Assembly (NCBI GenBank): GCA_022600195.1
Contig: JAHZKX010000082.1
Coordinates: forward strand, 58,496-122,495
Direction: 5' to 3'
Length of the DNA: 64,000 nt
Source of the DNA: Planctomycetota bacterium
GTDB taxonomy: Bacteria > Planctomycetota > Planctomycetia > Planctomycetales > Planctomycetaceae
The notes beneath the pieces are model-generated. The model made no database searches, was not told the DNA's origin, and was given only the letters and a program-made list of their open reading frames with translations. The translations under genes and the position numbers were made by a program. Positions 18,942 to 28,181 of the stretch are shown here, in pieces (position 1 is the first letter of the stretch; each line of letters starts with the position of its first letter).

Positions 18942-20366
18942 TCATTTCGCGAGAGGAATTTCCAGTTGTGAAGGAACGGGCTTCACAGTTTGTTGATGCT
19001 TTTTAGCGGCAGCCAACAATTCCTTGATGACTTCCGGATGATCTTTTGCGACATCATGCTTTTCAGAGGGATCATGTTCGAGGTGATACAACACCGGAGG
19101 ATCGTGTTCCTGAAACGGTTCTTTGCCATACGCGGGTTTGGTAATAAAATGTGCTTTCCAGGGGCCTTTTCTGAACGCCATCAGTTTGGTCCCCCGATAA
19201 TAGACCATTTCATCACGTAGACCTTTACCCGTATCCATTAAGACCGAAGTGAGATCCACACCATCGACGACTCGATCTGCAGGGACATTACCACCAGCCA
19301 GTTTGATGCTTGTGGTAAAGATATCCATTGTACTACCCAGTTCCTGTGAAACTGAACCGGAGGGAATATGACCGGGCCACCAGGCAAGAGTTGGTTCGCG
19401 CATGCCACCCTCCCAGGTACTGCCTTTGCCTTCTCGCAATAAACCGGCAGAACCTCCATGTTGATCGAAAATGAGCCAGGGCCCATTATCACTGGAAAAC
19501 CAGACAATCGTATTCTGATCGAGCCCCAGTGATTTGAGTTCCTGCAGAATTTGTCCGACGCTCCAGTCGATCTCTTCAATCACATCGCCATACAATCCAC
19601 GCAGGCTTTTGTCCACAAATTCTTTCGAGCGAAATAGGGGAACATGTGGCATACTATGAGCCAGATACAGATAGAAGGGTTGTTTTTGATTTTTCTGAAT
19701 GAATTTCACCGCTGCTTCAGTGTAGCGTTTGGTAATTGTTGTCTGGTCAGCAGGCCGCTCGATCACTTTGGTATCGCGCATCAAAGGCACGTTCCAGTAT
19801 TTGACTTTGGGATCAAGAAAGATTTTGCGTCCCAGTTTTCGTTCCGCCACACGATCCATGTCGTTGGAGTAGGGGATTCCATAATAAGAATCAAAACCGT
19901 GGCTGGTAGGCAAAAACTCTGGCAGATGACCCAGGTGCCATTTCCCCACACAGGCAGTCTGGTAACCAGTTTCTTTCAATGCTTCTGCAAGCGTAATTTC
20001 ACTGGAGGGAAGACCACCACCGGAATTGGGAAAGAGTACCCGCCGTTTATCGCTGCACATTCCGGAACGAATAGGATAACGGCCCGTTAACAGGGCGGCC
20101 CGACTGGGAGTGCAAACGGGAGCTGCGGAATAGAATTGGGTGAATTTCATTCCCTCAGCTGCCATTTGATCCAGATGAGGAGTTTTGATCGTAGGATGGC
20201 CGAAGCAGGCTAAATCACCATATCCCAGGTCATCTGCATAAACCACAATGATATTTGGCTTCGTTTCTGCAGACGCAACGTTTGGCAATAAGAGTAGAGA
20301 GAAAAGGAAGAATAGGGGGAATGCAGTGCGTTTCAACTTGCTGTCTATCCGTGCTGAACAATTCAT
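18942..20366 (-). CDS. Exported formylglycine sulfatase (arylsulfatase A/GALNS-like)
   Basis: 474 residues with a signal peptide (FPLFFLFSLLLLPNVASAE). Calcium-binding Asp45-Asp46 lie in VYADDLGYGD. The sulfatase signature is Cys85-Thr-Pro-Ser-Arg89 in PVCTPSRAALLTGRYP; Cys85 must be converted to formylglycine. GKWHLGH and SSDNGPW complete the active site. The C-terminal part (AHFITKPAYGK, YHLEHDPSEKHDVAKDHPE) is typical of family S1. It removes sulfate esters, most likely from algal polysaccharides, in the periplasm or outside. Confidence 0.95.
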   Translation of the reverse strand: MNCSARIDSKLKRTAFPLFFLFSLLLLPNVASAETKPNIIVVYADDLGYGDLACFGHPTIKTPHLDQMAAEGMKFTQFYSAAPVCTPSRAALLTGRYPIRSGMCSDKRRVLFPNSGGGLPSSEITLAEALKETGYQTACVGKWHLGHLPEFLPTSHGFDSYYGIPYSNDMDRVAERKLGRKIFLDPKVKYWNVPLMRDTKVIERPADQTTITKRYTEAAVKFIQKNQKQPFYLYLAHSMPHVPLFRSKEFVDKSLRGLYGDVIEEIDWSVGQILQELKSLGLDQNTIVWFSSDNGPWLIFDQHGGSAGLLREGKGSTWEGGMREPTLAWWPGHIPSGSVSQELGSTMDIFTTSIKLAGGNVPADRVVDGVDLTSVLMDTGKGLRDEMVYYRGTKLMAFRKGPWKAHFITKPAYGKEPFQEHDPPVLYHLEHDPSEKHDVAKDHPEVIKELLAAAKKHQQTVKPVPSQLEIPLAK

Positions 20367-20532
20367 TTAAAGCTTGCTCCCGAATGGGGTTCTGATTTTG
20401 AAATTCTCTGGGACTGTTTCTGATTGTTCACGCTTTCTTCTGGAAGTGCAACAGAAAACAAAAATTTACTTATGTAAAACTTTGCCGGTTATACCGATAA
20501 GTCCTTCAGATACTAATACTTCATGTCCGAAA

Positions 20533-20552
20533 TATAATTTAGTGCTAGTACT
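20533..20552 (+). promoter_or_regulatory. Candidate -10 box and operator of the MarR/efflux locus
   Basis: A perfect TATAAT (20533-20538) is followed two bases later by the near-palindrome AGTGCTAGTACT (20541-20552), centred on CTAG with one mismatched pair. It overlaps the expected transcription start, where a MarR-type repressor would bind to control its own operon. The -35 is not clear. Confidence 0.35.
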
Positions 20553-20621
20553 TTGCGCGCTGGTGAAGTGGCGTCAATTTCAGAACGAAATTTATTCTAA
20601 AAGTAAGTTTGAGGCTGGTAT

Positions 20622-21194
20622 ATGGAACAGGATAACAAACCAAATTCAGAATCTCCTTTAGAAACAACCGATTGGAGATTATTGCAAAATAATGAATGTG
20701 TCGAACAGATCGATCTACTGATTCGGACGGTACATTTAGTCAGGGCGGCTTTGAACAATACTTTTGCACAACTGGATATCAATGAAGTTCGATACTCAGC
20801 GCTGAAGGTCATTGTTGCCGTTAATGAAACGGGATGTTCTCAATCGGAACTCGCGCGGAAACTGGGACAATCTGAATCGAATATCTGCACGCTGATTGAA
20901 CGCATGGAAGGTGATCAATTAGTGATTCGAGAGCAGTCACAGAAAGATCGTCGTAAACGCGTGCTGCAGGTAACCGATCAGGGATTACGTCTTTTGGAAC
21001 AGGTCAAAACATGTCATGGGACGGTTTCCCATCGTCTACTGACATCCTTAAATTCAGATCAACGTCGTCAACTGACCGGGATTCTGCAGGCCTTACTCAA
21101 GTCGGCCTATACGCAACGCTCTCAACGCGAAACCGTAAAAACATTTCAGGACGTTTCCAGTCCCTATCCATTACAGGGTTTTCCGGCTGCTTAA
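20622..21194 (+). CDS. MarR-family transcriptional regulator
   Basis: 190 residues with a winged helix-turn-helix: helix-turn-helix NETGCSQSELARKLGQSESNICTLIERME, then the wing VIREQSQKDRRKRVLQVTDQG, whose DRR/K-R pattern is typical of MarR. The N- and C-terminal helices form the dimer interface. MarR proteins usually repress an adjacent transporter and release DNA when they bind a toxic phenolic or drug. Here the next four genes on the same strand encode an efflux machine beginning 64 bases downstream, so local control is likely. Confidence 0.92.
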   Translation: MEQDNKPNSESPLETTDWRLLQNNECVEQIDLLIRTVHLVRAALNNTFAQLDINEVRYSALKVIVAVNETGCSQSELARKLGQSESNICTLIERMEGDQLVIREQSQKDRRKRVLQVTDQGLRLLEQVKTCHGTVSHRLLTSLNSDQRRQLTGILQALLKSAYTQRSQRETVKTFQDVSSPYPLQGFPAA

Positions 21195-21257
21195 TTTTTT
21201 AGCAAACATCACTCTGACTCTTCCAAATTTCTATTTATTTACTGTAACGGATTTTTC

Positions 21258-24029
21258 ATGAGACACACAAAACTATTTTCATTTTGTGATCATCTCAAAT
21301 CATATTTTACGATGAGCCTGATCGTATTCGGAATGGCGTTGCACGCAGGTTGTTCTCCCACGTTCTGGTTTGATCAAGCGAATAAAGATACTTACGAAAT
21401 TCTTGCTGAGAATGCGAACGATCCCGCATGGCAGGTCCCTCGATTTGATGTAGAACCCGATCCGCGCAGTCGATTTTATGATCCCTATGATCCAAACCAT
21501 GAACCGTTGCCACCAGATGACCCTGCTGCCAACGTCTATATGCACTGGTTGCAGTGTAAAAAGGGGTATAAAAGCTGGCATAAATTGGGTCGGGCACTCA
21601 GTATCGAAAATCCGGACTGGCTGGTGCAGTATGGCATCAATCCGGAGCTGAGCGCGGAAATTGCTGCTTCAGGCAATGCACTGGAGGGCACCCAGTTGCC
21701 GGCGCTCAATGAGATCACACTGCGTGAATCCATTGATATTGCCAACATTAATAGTCGAGAATATCAATTTCAAATTGAAAACCTGTTTCTGGCAGCGTTA
21801 GATTTAACCTTCGGGCGGTTTCAGTTTGACGTGCGATATCTTGGCGTCGGGGGACAAAACCCAACAGCCGACCTCAACCGTCGACGCCGACAAAACGGTT
21901 CGCAGGAATTGAATTTAGCCAGCCGGATTGGCATCAATCAGGTTCTTCCCACCGGTGCACAATGGGCGGTCGAAATCGCAAATAACACGCTCTGGTTATT
22001 CTCAGGTTCCAATCAAACCAATTCCGTCAGTCTACTCTCTTATTCTCTCGTACAACCTCTGTTATTAGGAGCGGGCCGTAAGGTCGTGTTGAATAATCTG
22101 ACACAGGATGAACGGAATGTGTTGTATCAGACTCGAACCCTCGCCCGGTTTCGAAAAGAATTTTTTACCGATACCGTTGGAGGTGGAGATGGTTTTTTGC
22201 AGTTGCTGCAACAGCTGCAGGTAATCAACAACGAACGGGGTAATATCAAACGCCTGGAACGCCAGGTTGAAATTCTTCGGGCTCTTTCTTCACAGAAGCC
22301 AAAAGTGCAATCGGAACGACTGGATCAGCTGCCGCCAAACTGGATCCTGCCTCCGGAACTTGTAGACAAACTGGAATTTGATGATGAAAAACGCATGCTC
22401 TCCTGGAATGGGGAGATGACCGAAGAACAGGAGAAACTCCTGCTGGCGTTAAGTGATGAAGAGAACTATCAATCAACAGTCAACGAGTTAGTTCAACGCA
22501 TTCGTACGGAAGTCGTGACATTAGATGTGGCGCAGTTGGAATCTCAATTAGCGGAATCGATCAATCGTCTGAGAACATTCGAACGGATCTACCAGGATTC
22601 GTTGGGAAGATTCAAAATCTTTTTGGGTCTGCCTCCCAACATGCCCTTGAGTATTGAAGATTCACTCTTGAAACCATTTGAATTAATCGATCCCATTTTG
22701 CCTCAGATCGAACAGGAAATTTATGATTATGTTGAAGTTTGGGCGCAAGTTTATGTAGAGGACTGGGATGATCCCAATTTAGTACCTCCTGCAACGGCAG
22801 AATTGAAACAGGTGGTCGAAGGGTTGCAACAGCTGTTGAGTAAACTCAAAACAGATGCCATCATCACATTAGAGCAGGACATCAAAAATGTGGAACTGTT
22901 GCTGGGCGATAACCAGGAAGGGGACCCTGAAGACCTCTTGCTGTTACGCCAACGTCGTTTCTTTTCAGAGGAAGATCGGAAACGCGTTCGACAAAGTACA
23001 CAAAATGATATACGTTTGTATTCAGGGGTCCGTAAAGAAATTCAGAAAATACAGAGCCGTCTCGATGGATTGAAGAGCTATTTAAGTGAAGACAAACTGT
23101 CCAATGACCAAAAAAAGAATATTGTTCTGGAGATGGCAAATCTACGGGAAGATATGCTGCGGACTTCACAGGGGATGCAGGTGATTGAAATTGGCCTGCG
23201 TGTGGAAATGATTACCCTGGAACCATTTACGATGGATAGTTCAGAAGTCGTGCGGATAGGTCTTGATAATCGATTAGACCTGATGAACCAGCGTGGTTTC
23301 GTGATGGATGCACGAAGATTAATGGAAGTGCGGTCTAATTCTCTCGAAGCGGTGTTAAATGTCGTAGTTGATGGGGATGTCAGTACGCCTCTCGGCCAAA
23401 ATAAACCCTTGGATTTCAGCAGTAGTCGAGCAGGATTTCGGGCAGGTGTTGAATTTACCGCACCTTTATCACTGGTACAGGAGCGAAATGCGTATCGCGA
23501 GTCTCAGATCGATTATCAAAGACAACGCCGCACATTTATGGCAGCCGAAGATGCAACGAAGTTTGAAGTTCGCCGAAGTTGGCGTCAATTGACTGTACTA
23601 CGTCAAAATTTTGAAACATCTCGTGTGCAAATCCGTTTAGCTGCTTTACAGTATGATAACGCAGTCGAGTCGACTTCAGATCCCAAAAAAGCAGGCGGAA
23701 ATCAAGGCAATACTCAAGGCTTAAATCTGTTAAACGCATTAAGAACAGTATTAACCGCACAAAACAGTTTAATCAGTAACTGGGTAAATTATGAACAAAA
23801 CCGACTTAACATCTATCGAGATATGGGTATTATGGAGATAGATGAAAATGGAATTTGGAAAGACGATTTCTACCAACACCGCGCGGGAAGAACCAGGCCC
23901 ACCCATGAGCACCGCCAACCCCCCCCAGGACCAGCTGAAACCAGAGTCTCTGCAGACGAAGCCATCCGACAAGTTGTCTTCCGACCTGCAGCAGAACTCA
24001 ACAGCATCGCCACAGACAATGAAAACTAA
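21258..24029 (+). CDS. TolC-family outer-membrane efflux protein, about twice normal length, possible lipoprotein
   Basis: 923 residues against about 450-500 for TolC/OprM. The signal segment ends at a possible lipidated Cys32 (MALHAGC; -3 is His, not ideal). The TolC duplication is seen as ESIDIANINSREYQFQIENLFLAALDLTFGRF and, near the end, RIGLDNRLDLMNQRGFVMDARRLMEVRSNSLEAVLNVVVDGDV. Between them lie long Gln/Leu/Glu-rich helices (VEGLQQLLSKLKTDA, EIQKIQSRLDGLKSYL) that could lengthen the periplasmic tunnel. The C-terminal about 60 residues overlap the next gene in another frame and are Arg/Pro-rich. Confidence 0.9.
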   Translation: MRHTKLFSFCDHLKSYFTMSLIVFGMALHAGCSPTFWFDQANKDTYEILAENANDPAWQVPRFDVEPDPRSRFYDPYDPNHEPLPPDDPAANVYMHWLQCKKGYKSWHKLGRALSIENPDWLVQYGINPELSAEIAASGNALEGTQLPALNEITLRESIDIANINSREYQFQIENLFLAALDLTFGRFQFDVRYLGVGGQNPTADLNRRRRQNGSQELNLASRIGINQVLPTGAQWAVEIANNTLWLFSGSNQTNSVSLLSYSLVQPLLLGAGRKVVLNNLTQDERNVLYQTRTLARFRKEFFTDTVGGGDGFLQLLQQLQVINNERGNIKRLERQVEILRALSSQKPKVQSERLDQLPPNWILPPELVDKLEFDDEKRMLSWNGEMTEEQEKLLLALSDEENYQSTVNELVQRIRTEVVTLDVAQLESQLAESINRLRTFERIYQDSLGRFKIFLGLPPNMPLSIEDSLLKPFELIDPILPQIEQEIYDYVEVWAQVYVEDWDDPNLVPPATAELKQVVEGLQQLLSKLKTDAIITLEQDIKNVELLLGDNQEGDPEDLLLLRQRRFFSEEDRKRVRQSTQNDIRLYSGVRKEIQKIQSRLDGLKSYLSEDKLSNDQKKNIVLEMANLREDMLRTSQGMQVIEIGLRVEMITLEPFTMDSSEVVRIGLDNRLDLMNQRGFVMDARRLMEVRSNSLEAVLNVVVDGDVSTPLGQNKPLDFSSSRAGFRAGVEFTAPLSLVQERNAYRESQIDYQRQRRTFMAAEDATKFEVRRSWRQLTVLRQNFETSRVQIRLAALQYDNAVESTSDPKKAGGNQGNTQGLNLLNALRTVLTAQNSLISNWVNYEQNRLNIYRDMGIMEIDENGIWKDDFYQHRAGRTRPTHEHRQPPPGPAETRVSADEAIRQVVFRPAAELNSIATDNEN

Positions 24030-25878
24030 ACGAAAACTTCCAAGTAAAGTAATGCTGTTGTTTTATACAGTGATTGTTTTGGGGATTACGGTGCTGCTCG
24101 TTCCTGCGCTGCGAAAGCCTATCTTCTCTTCTCTCTCTTCCGGGAAGAAGAAAGATATGACTTATATTACCGATCTGGCAACAAGAGGTCCTTTTCGTCT
24201 TACGGTAACCGAGCGTGGTCAGCTCGATAGTTTAAATAACGTCACACTCACCAGCAAAGTCAAAGGTTATACCACCATCCTCAGCATTGTTCCTGAAGGC
24301 ACAATGGTCAATGAGGGAGACCAGGTGTGTGAGCTTGACTCTGCATTGCTCGTTGATAAAGAAAAGCAGCAACAAATTCAGGTGACACAGGCAGACGCCA
24401 CACTAAAACAGGCTGAACTGAATGTTGACATTCAGAAAACACAAAATGAGAGTGACAACGATGCAGCAGAGCTTGCCTGGGAACTGGCAAAACTTGATCT
24501 GAACAAATTTCTGGAGGGAGAATCGAAACGCGATTTGAATGTCAAGCAGGGGGCCATCACCAAATCCCGAGAAGACCTGCAGCGTGCCGAAGAAAACTTT
24601 GAGTTCTCTAAACGGATCGCGAAGAAAGGTTATAAAAATCAGAATGATGTGGAAGCAGACCGCATTACTGTCGTGAAAGCAGAGATCGATCTTGAGATTG
24701 CTAAAGAAGATTTGAAAGTCGAAAAAGACTATGTTCAGAAACGTAAGCTTAAAGAATTGCAGGCTGACGTCAAAGAAAAAGAACGGAATATGGCTCGGGT
24801 TAAAAATAAAGGAGATGCGACCCTGACCCAGTTTGAAGCCAAACTCAAAGCCAGCCAGTTAACCTACGAAGTTGAGAAGAGTGAACTGGAGCGAATGCAG
24901 AAACAGATTCAGGCCTGTAAAATGATTGCTCCTCAAGCCGGGCAAGTCGTTTATGCCAATCAAGGCAGCAGTCGTCGTGGCAACGGTGAAGACGTTATTG
25001 AAGAAGGCACAGAAGTCCGCGAACGACAGTCCATCATTCAACTCCCCGACTTCTCTCAGATGAAAGTCGATGCACGCATTCATGAGTCCAAAATCAGTTT
25101 AGTCAAAGAACAGTTGTCCGTTGATATTCGCGTCGATGCCTTTCCCTCTGAGACTTACCTGGGTGTGGTAGACCAGATCTCTTCCGTTCCCATTTCTTCT
25201 AACTGGATGCGTCCCGATCTTAAAGAATACAAGGCGACAATCAAGATTCTGCCCAATGGGGCTGATATTACGAAGCTGAAACCCGGCCTAAACGCTGAAA
25301 TCGAAATTCAAATCGAGGAAAGAGACAACGTCCTCCAGGTTCCCGTGCAATCAGTGCTCACCATCGGCGATCATCGGTACATTTTTGTGATTCCCGAAGA
25401 TGGCATACCTGTCAGAAAAACAATCAAGATCGGGCAAGCCAGTGATACAATGATCGAAATCCTGGATGGCATCGAAGCCGGCGAAGAAGTAATTCTGAAT
25501 CCTCGAACACACTTTGCTGATGAACTGATTGACCTGGAAGAACAATTGGCCCTGGATAAGAAAGAGCAGGAGTCGAAGCAAGCTCCCGGTCAGGCGGGGC
25601 GGAAATCTCCATCCTCCCGGAATCCCGGGAAACCATCAGCAAAATCAGGGAAGCAACCTGCTGGAAAGAAAAAAACAACCGGAGGTGCTACAGGGTTTAT
25701 GAAACGCTTCGATAAAAATTCCGATGGTAAAGTTTCCAAAGAGGAAGCACCAGCAGCACTGAAGGAACGCTTTTCCACCATTGATTCTAACAAAGATGGA
25801 TTTCTCAATGCGGGTGAACTCAGTAAGCTGAAACCTCCTTCAGGAGGCGGCAGGCCTTCGGGAGCGAAACGACCATGA
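23905..25878 (+). CDS. HlyD/MacA-type efflux adaptor with two C-terminal EF-hands
   Basis: The start is uncertain: ATGs at 23842/23848 (GGAG upstream), 23905 (AGG 7 bases upstream) and 24019 (only 11-base overlap with tolC) are all in frame. From 23905 the product has 657 residues. A Ser/Pro/Gln-rich cytoplasmic tail leads to one membrane anchor (VMLLFYTVIVLGITVLLVPAL, about 50-70), then a lipoyl half-motif (GYTTILSIVPEGTMVNEGDQV), a long coiled coil, the second half (MIAPQAGQVVYANQ) and a beta barrel. After a Lys/Pro/Ser linker come two EF-hand loops, DKNSDGKVSKEE and DSNKDGFLNAGE, with canonical Ca ligands. Calcium control of an adaptor is my inference. Confidence 0.9.
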   Translation: MSTANPPQDQLKPESLQTKPSDKLSSDLQQNSTASPQTMKTKRKLPSKVMLLFYTVIVLGITVLLVPALRKPIFSSLSSGKKKDMTYITDLATRGPFRLTVTERGQLDSLNNVTLTSKVKGYTTILSIVPEGTMVNEGDQVCELDSALLVDKEKQQQIQVTQADATLKQAELNVDIQKTQNESDNDAAELAWELAKLDLNKFLEGESKRDLNVKQGAITKSREDLQRAEENFEFSKRIAKKGYKNQNDVEADRITVVKAEIDLEIAKEDLKVEKDYVQKRKLKELQADVKEKERNMARVKNKGDATLTQFEAKLKASQLTYEVEKSELERMQKQIQACKMIAPQAGQVVYANQGSSRRGNGEDVIEEGTEVRERQSIIQLPDFSQMKVDARIHESKISLVKEQLSVDIRVDAFPSETYLGVVDQISSVPISSNWMRPDLKEYKATIKILPNGADITKLKPGLNAEIEIQIEERDNVLQVPVQSVLTIGDHRYIFVIPEDGIPVRKTIKIGQASDTMIEILDGIEAGEEVILNPRTHFADELIDLEEQLALDKKEQESKQAPGQAGRKSPSSRNPGKPSAKSGKQPAGKKKTTGGATGFMKRFDKNSDGKVSKEEAPAALKERFSTIDSNKDGFLNAGELSKLKPPSGGGRPSGAKRP

Positions 25879-26588
25879 GGTTGGCCGCTCAAGTTGTCGA
25901 CCTCACCAAATTCTATGATCTGGGCTCTGTTGTGGTAAAAGCATTACGGGGCGTCTCAACAGACTTTCCAGAAGGTGATTTTGTTGCCATCATGGGATCT
26001 TCCGGGAGTGGGAAAAGTACGCTACTCAATCTTCTGGGAGCACTCGACCGTCCCACCAGCGGACAGTATTTTCTGGGAGGCCGTGATGTCTCCACGTTGG
26101 ATGATGATGAACTTTCAGCGATGCGGAATGACATGATCGGATTCATCTTCCAGTCGTTCAATCTGATTGCGCAATATACAGTCCTGGAAAATATCGAAGT
26201 ACCCTTGTTATATCGATCCGGCTACCCTGCTATTGGACGCGCAGAACGGGAATGGTGCCTGGAGCTGGCCAATATGGTTGGCTTAGGTGACCGGACAGAC
26301 CACCGTCCTTTTCAGTTGTCCGGTGGGCAACAGCAGCGCGTTTCGATTGCGCGGGCGCTGGTGAATGATCCTCAGATTATCCTGGCAGACGAACCAACGG
26401 GTAACCTGGATTCCACGACGGAAGCCGAAATTATGGAGATCCTTCACAAACTGAATGAGGATGGACGTACTATTATTATGGTGACTCACGAACCGAGTAT
26501 CGCCAGGCAAACCAAAAGACAGATTATTATGAAAGACGGTCTCATTGAAAACGAGACGCTGATCAAACAATCCATCCCTACACGTTAA
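25875..26588 (+). CDS. ABC transporter ATPase, MacB/LolD type
   Basis: 237 residues. Walker A GSSGSGKST (41-49), Q-loop Gln93, signature LSGGQQQR (148-155), Walker B IILADEP (168-174) with catalytic Glu, and H-loop His205 in MVTHE. It has the length and the TGNLDS D-loop of the LolD/MacB/FtsE group. Its ATG overlaps the adaptor stop in an ATGA, so the two are translationally coupled. It powers the permease that follows to push substrate through the adaptor and TolC-like channel. Confidence 0.96.
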   Translation: MRLAAQVVDLTKFYDLGSVVVKALRGVSTDFPEGDFVAIMGSSGSGKSTLLNLLGALDRPTSGQYFLGGRDVSTLDDDELSAMRNDMIGFIFQSFNLIAQYTVLENIEVPLLYRSGYPAIGRAEREWCLELANMVGLGDRTDHRPFQLSGGQQQRVSIARALVNDPQIILADEPTGNLDSTTEAEIMEILHKLNEDGRTIIMVTHEPSIARQTKRQIIMKDGLIENETLIKQSIPTR

Positions 26589-26632
26589 CCCTCCTTGTAC
26601 TTGCTTAATTACGTTTCACCCAGGTCACTCAA

Positions 26633-27973
26633 ATGACTCACATTATTCGCATTGTTCAACTCGCGCTGAAGAGCTTATTGCTCCATAAGCTGCGGTCCGG
26701 ACTGACGATGCTGGGAATTGTGTTTGGAGTCTTTTCCGTGATCGCGATGTTGGCGATTGGCGAAGGTGCCAGTGCGCAAGCGCAAAGACAGGTTTTGGAA
26801 CTGGGTGCCACCAATGTGATTGTCCGCAGTGTCAAACCTCCGTCCGAGGTCATGCAATCATCATCTGGCAGTCGTGTTTTGTCATATGGGTTATTGAGAT
26901 CAGACTATAAAATTCTGACTAATACAATACCCACCATCACTAAGGCTGTACCGATACGTGAAGTAGACAGAGAAATTCGCCATCTCAAACAATCCATGAA
27001 TGCACGTGTGGTCGGTTGCACTGCTGATTATCTGGAAATGAATCATCTGACTTTGTCACAAGGTCGATTCCTGACGAACAGTGATCAGGAAAACTTATTG
27101 AATGTCGCTGTGATCGCAAATGAAGTGGCCAATATCTTATTTAAGTTCGAAGACCCCGTCGGGAAATCCATTCGCATTGGCTCGATGTATTATACCGTGG
27201 TCGGTGTTACAAAAGATCGTACCGCCTCTGCAGCAATTGGGGGTAGTCTGTCCGGGCAGGATTACAACAAAGATGTTTACGTCCCCATCAAGACGCTGCA
27301 GGTCCGCGAAGGCGATCTTGATATCAAAACTCAAGCCGGCAGTAATACGGCAGAGCAGATTGAACTGCACCAGATCACTCTACGTGTGAACGATAAAGAC
27401 GCGGTACTCTCAACCGCGGAGGCAATTCGTGAAACCCTCGAACAAACTCATCCTCGCACCAAGGATTATGCGGTCGTCGTACCCCTGGAATTACTCAAAC
27501 AGGCAGAACAGATTCGAATGATCTTTAATGTCGTTTTAGGGTCAATCGCCGCCATCAGTCTTGTGGTGGGTGGTATTGGAATTATGAATATCATGCTGGC
27601 AACGGTTACTGAACGAACAAGAGAAATCGGCGTGCGTCGCGCACTGGGAGCACGTCAGAGTGATATTATCGAACAGTTTCTCACTGAGACCATCGTGTTG
27701 GCTGGTTCGGGTGGTTTAATTGGTGTTGTGTTTGGATTACTCACACCTGTGACATTTCTTGGAATTCAATGGTTTGTGCAAAATTTTGTCATGGAAGGGA
27801 ATACGGCCGGTTCTGATGTCGGCCGAATGTTCTTTGACTTGCAACCGCAGATCGCCTTCTGGAGTCTCCCGGTTGCCTTTGGTATTTCTGTGACGATCGG
27901 AATTCTTTCCGGAATTTATCCGGCGATCTCTGCTGCCAAGCTTGATCCAATTGAAGCACTCCGACACGAATAA
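26633..27973 (+). CDS. ABC transporter permease, MacB type
   Basis: 446 residues. One helix near the N-terminus ([21 protein letters not shown]) precedes a MacB_PCD periplasmic domain of about 230 residues, then three helices: [40 protein letters not shown] and [19 protein letters not shown]. The cytoplasmic coupling loop [21 protein letters not shown] is the FtsX signature. The C-terminal [17 protein letters not shown] is the usual MacB ending. The ATPase domain is a separate gene here. Substrate unknown; macrolides, peptides and lipids are known for relatives. Confidence 0.95.
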   Translation: MTHIIRIVQLALKSLLLHKLRSGLTMLGIVFGVFSVIAMLAIGEGASAQAQRQVLELGATNVIVRSVKPPSEVMQSSSGSRVLSYGLLRSDYKILTNTIPTITKAVPIREVDREIRHLKQSMNARVVGCTADYLEMNHLTLSQGRFLTNSDQENLLNVAVIANEVANILFKFEDPVGKSIRIGSMYYTVVGVTKDRTASAAIGGSLSGQDYNKDVYVPIKTLQVREGDLDIKTQAGSNTAEQIELHQITLRVNDKDAVLSTAEAIRETLEQTHPRTKDYAVVVPLELLKQAEQIRMIFNVVLGSIAAISLVVGGIGIMNIMLATVTERTREIGVRRALGARQSDIIEQFLTETIVLAGSGGLIGVVFGLLTPVTFLGIQWFVQNFVMEGNTAGSDVGRMFFDLQPQIAFWSLPVAFGISVTIGILSGIYPAISAAKLDPIEALRHE

Positions 27974-28181
27974 CAGATCTGCTCTCTCTCTGGCCGTTGA
28001 ATCTGAAAAACGACACTGTTCAATTCATCACTCAATCTTGATTGGTTTAGGGAATTTCCGGCTCTGAACTGTTCCACTGAAAAAAGAAGGGCCTACAATA
28101 GATGTATGCTCTTTCAGAGAAGCATGTAATAAAATTGAATCCTGCCCTAAATTACCAACCAAAATATCTGGAGAATCTGGT

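Noticed and set aside
18942..20366. Sulfatase as part of the efflux locus
   Set aside because: It lies on the other strand and is divergent from the MarR gene; no functional link visible.
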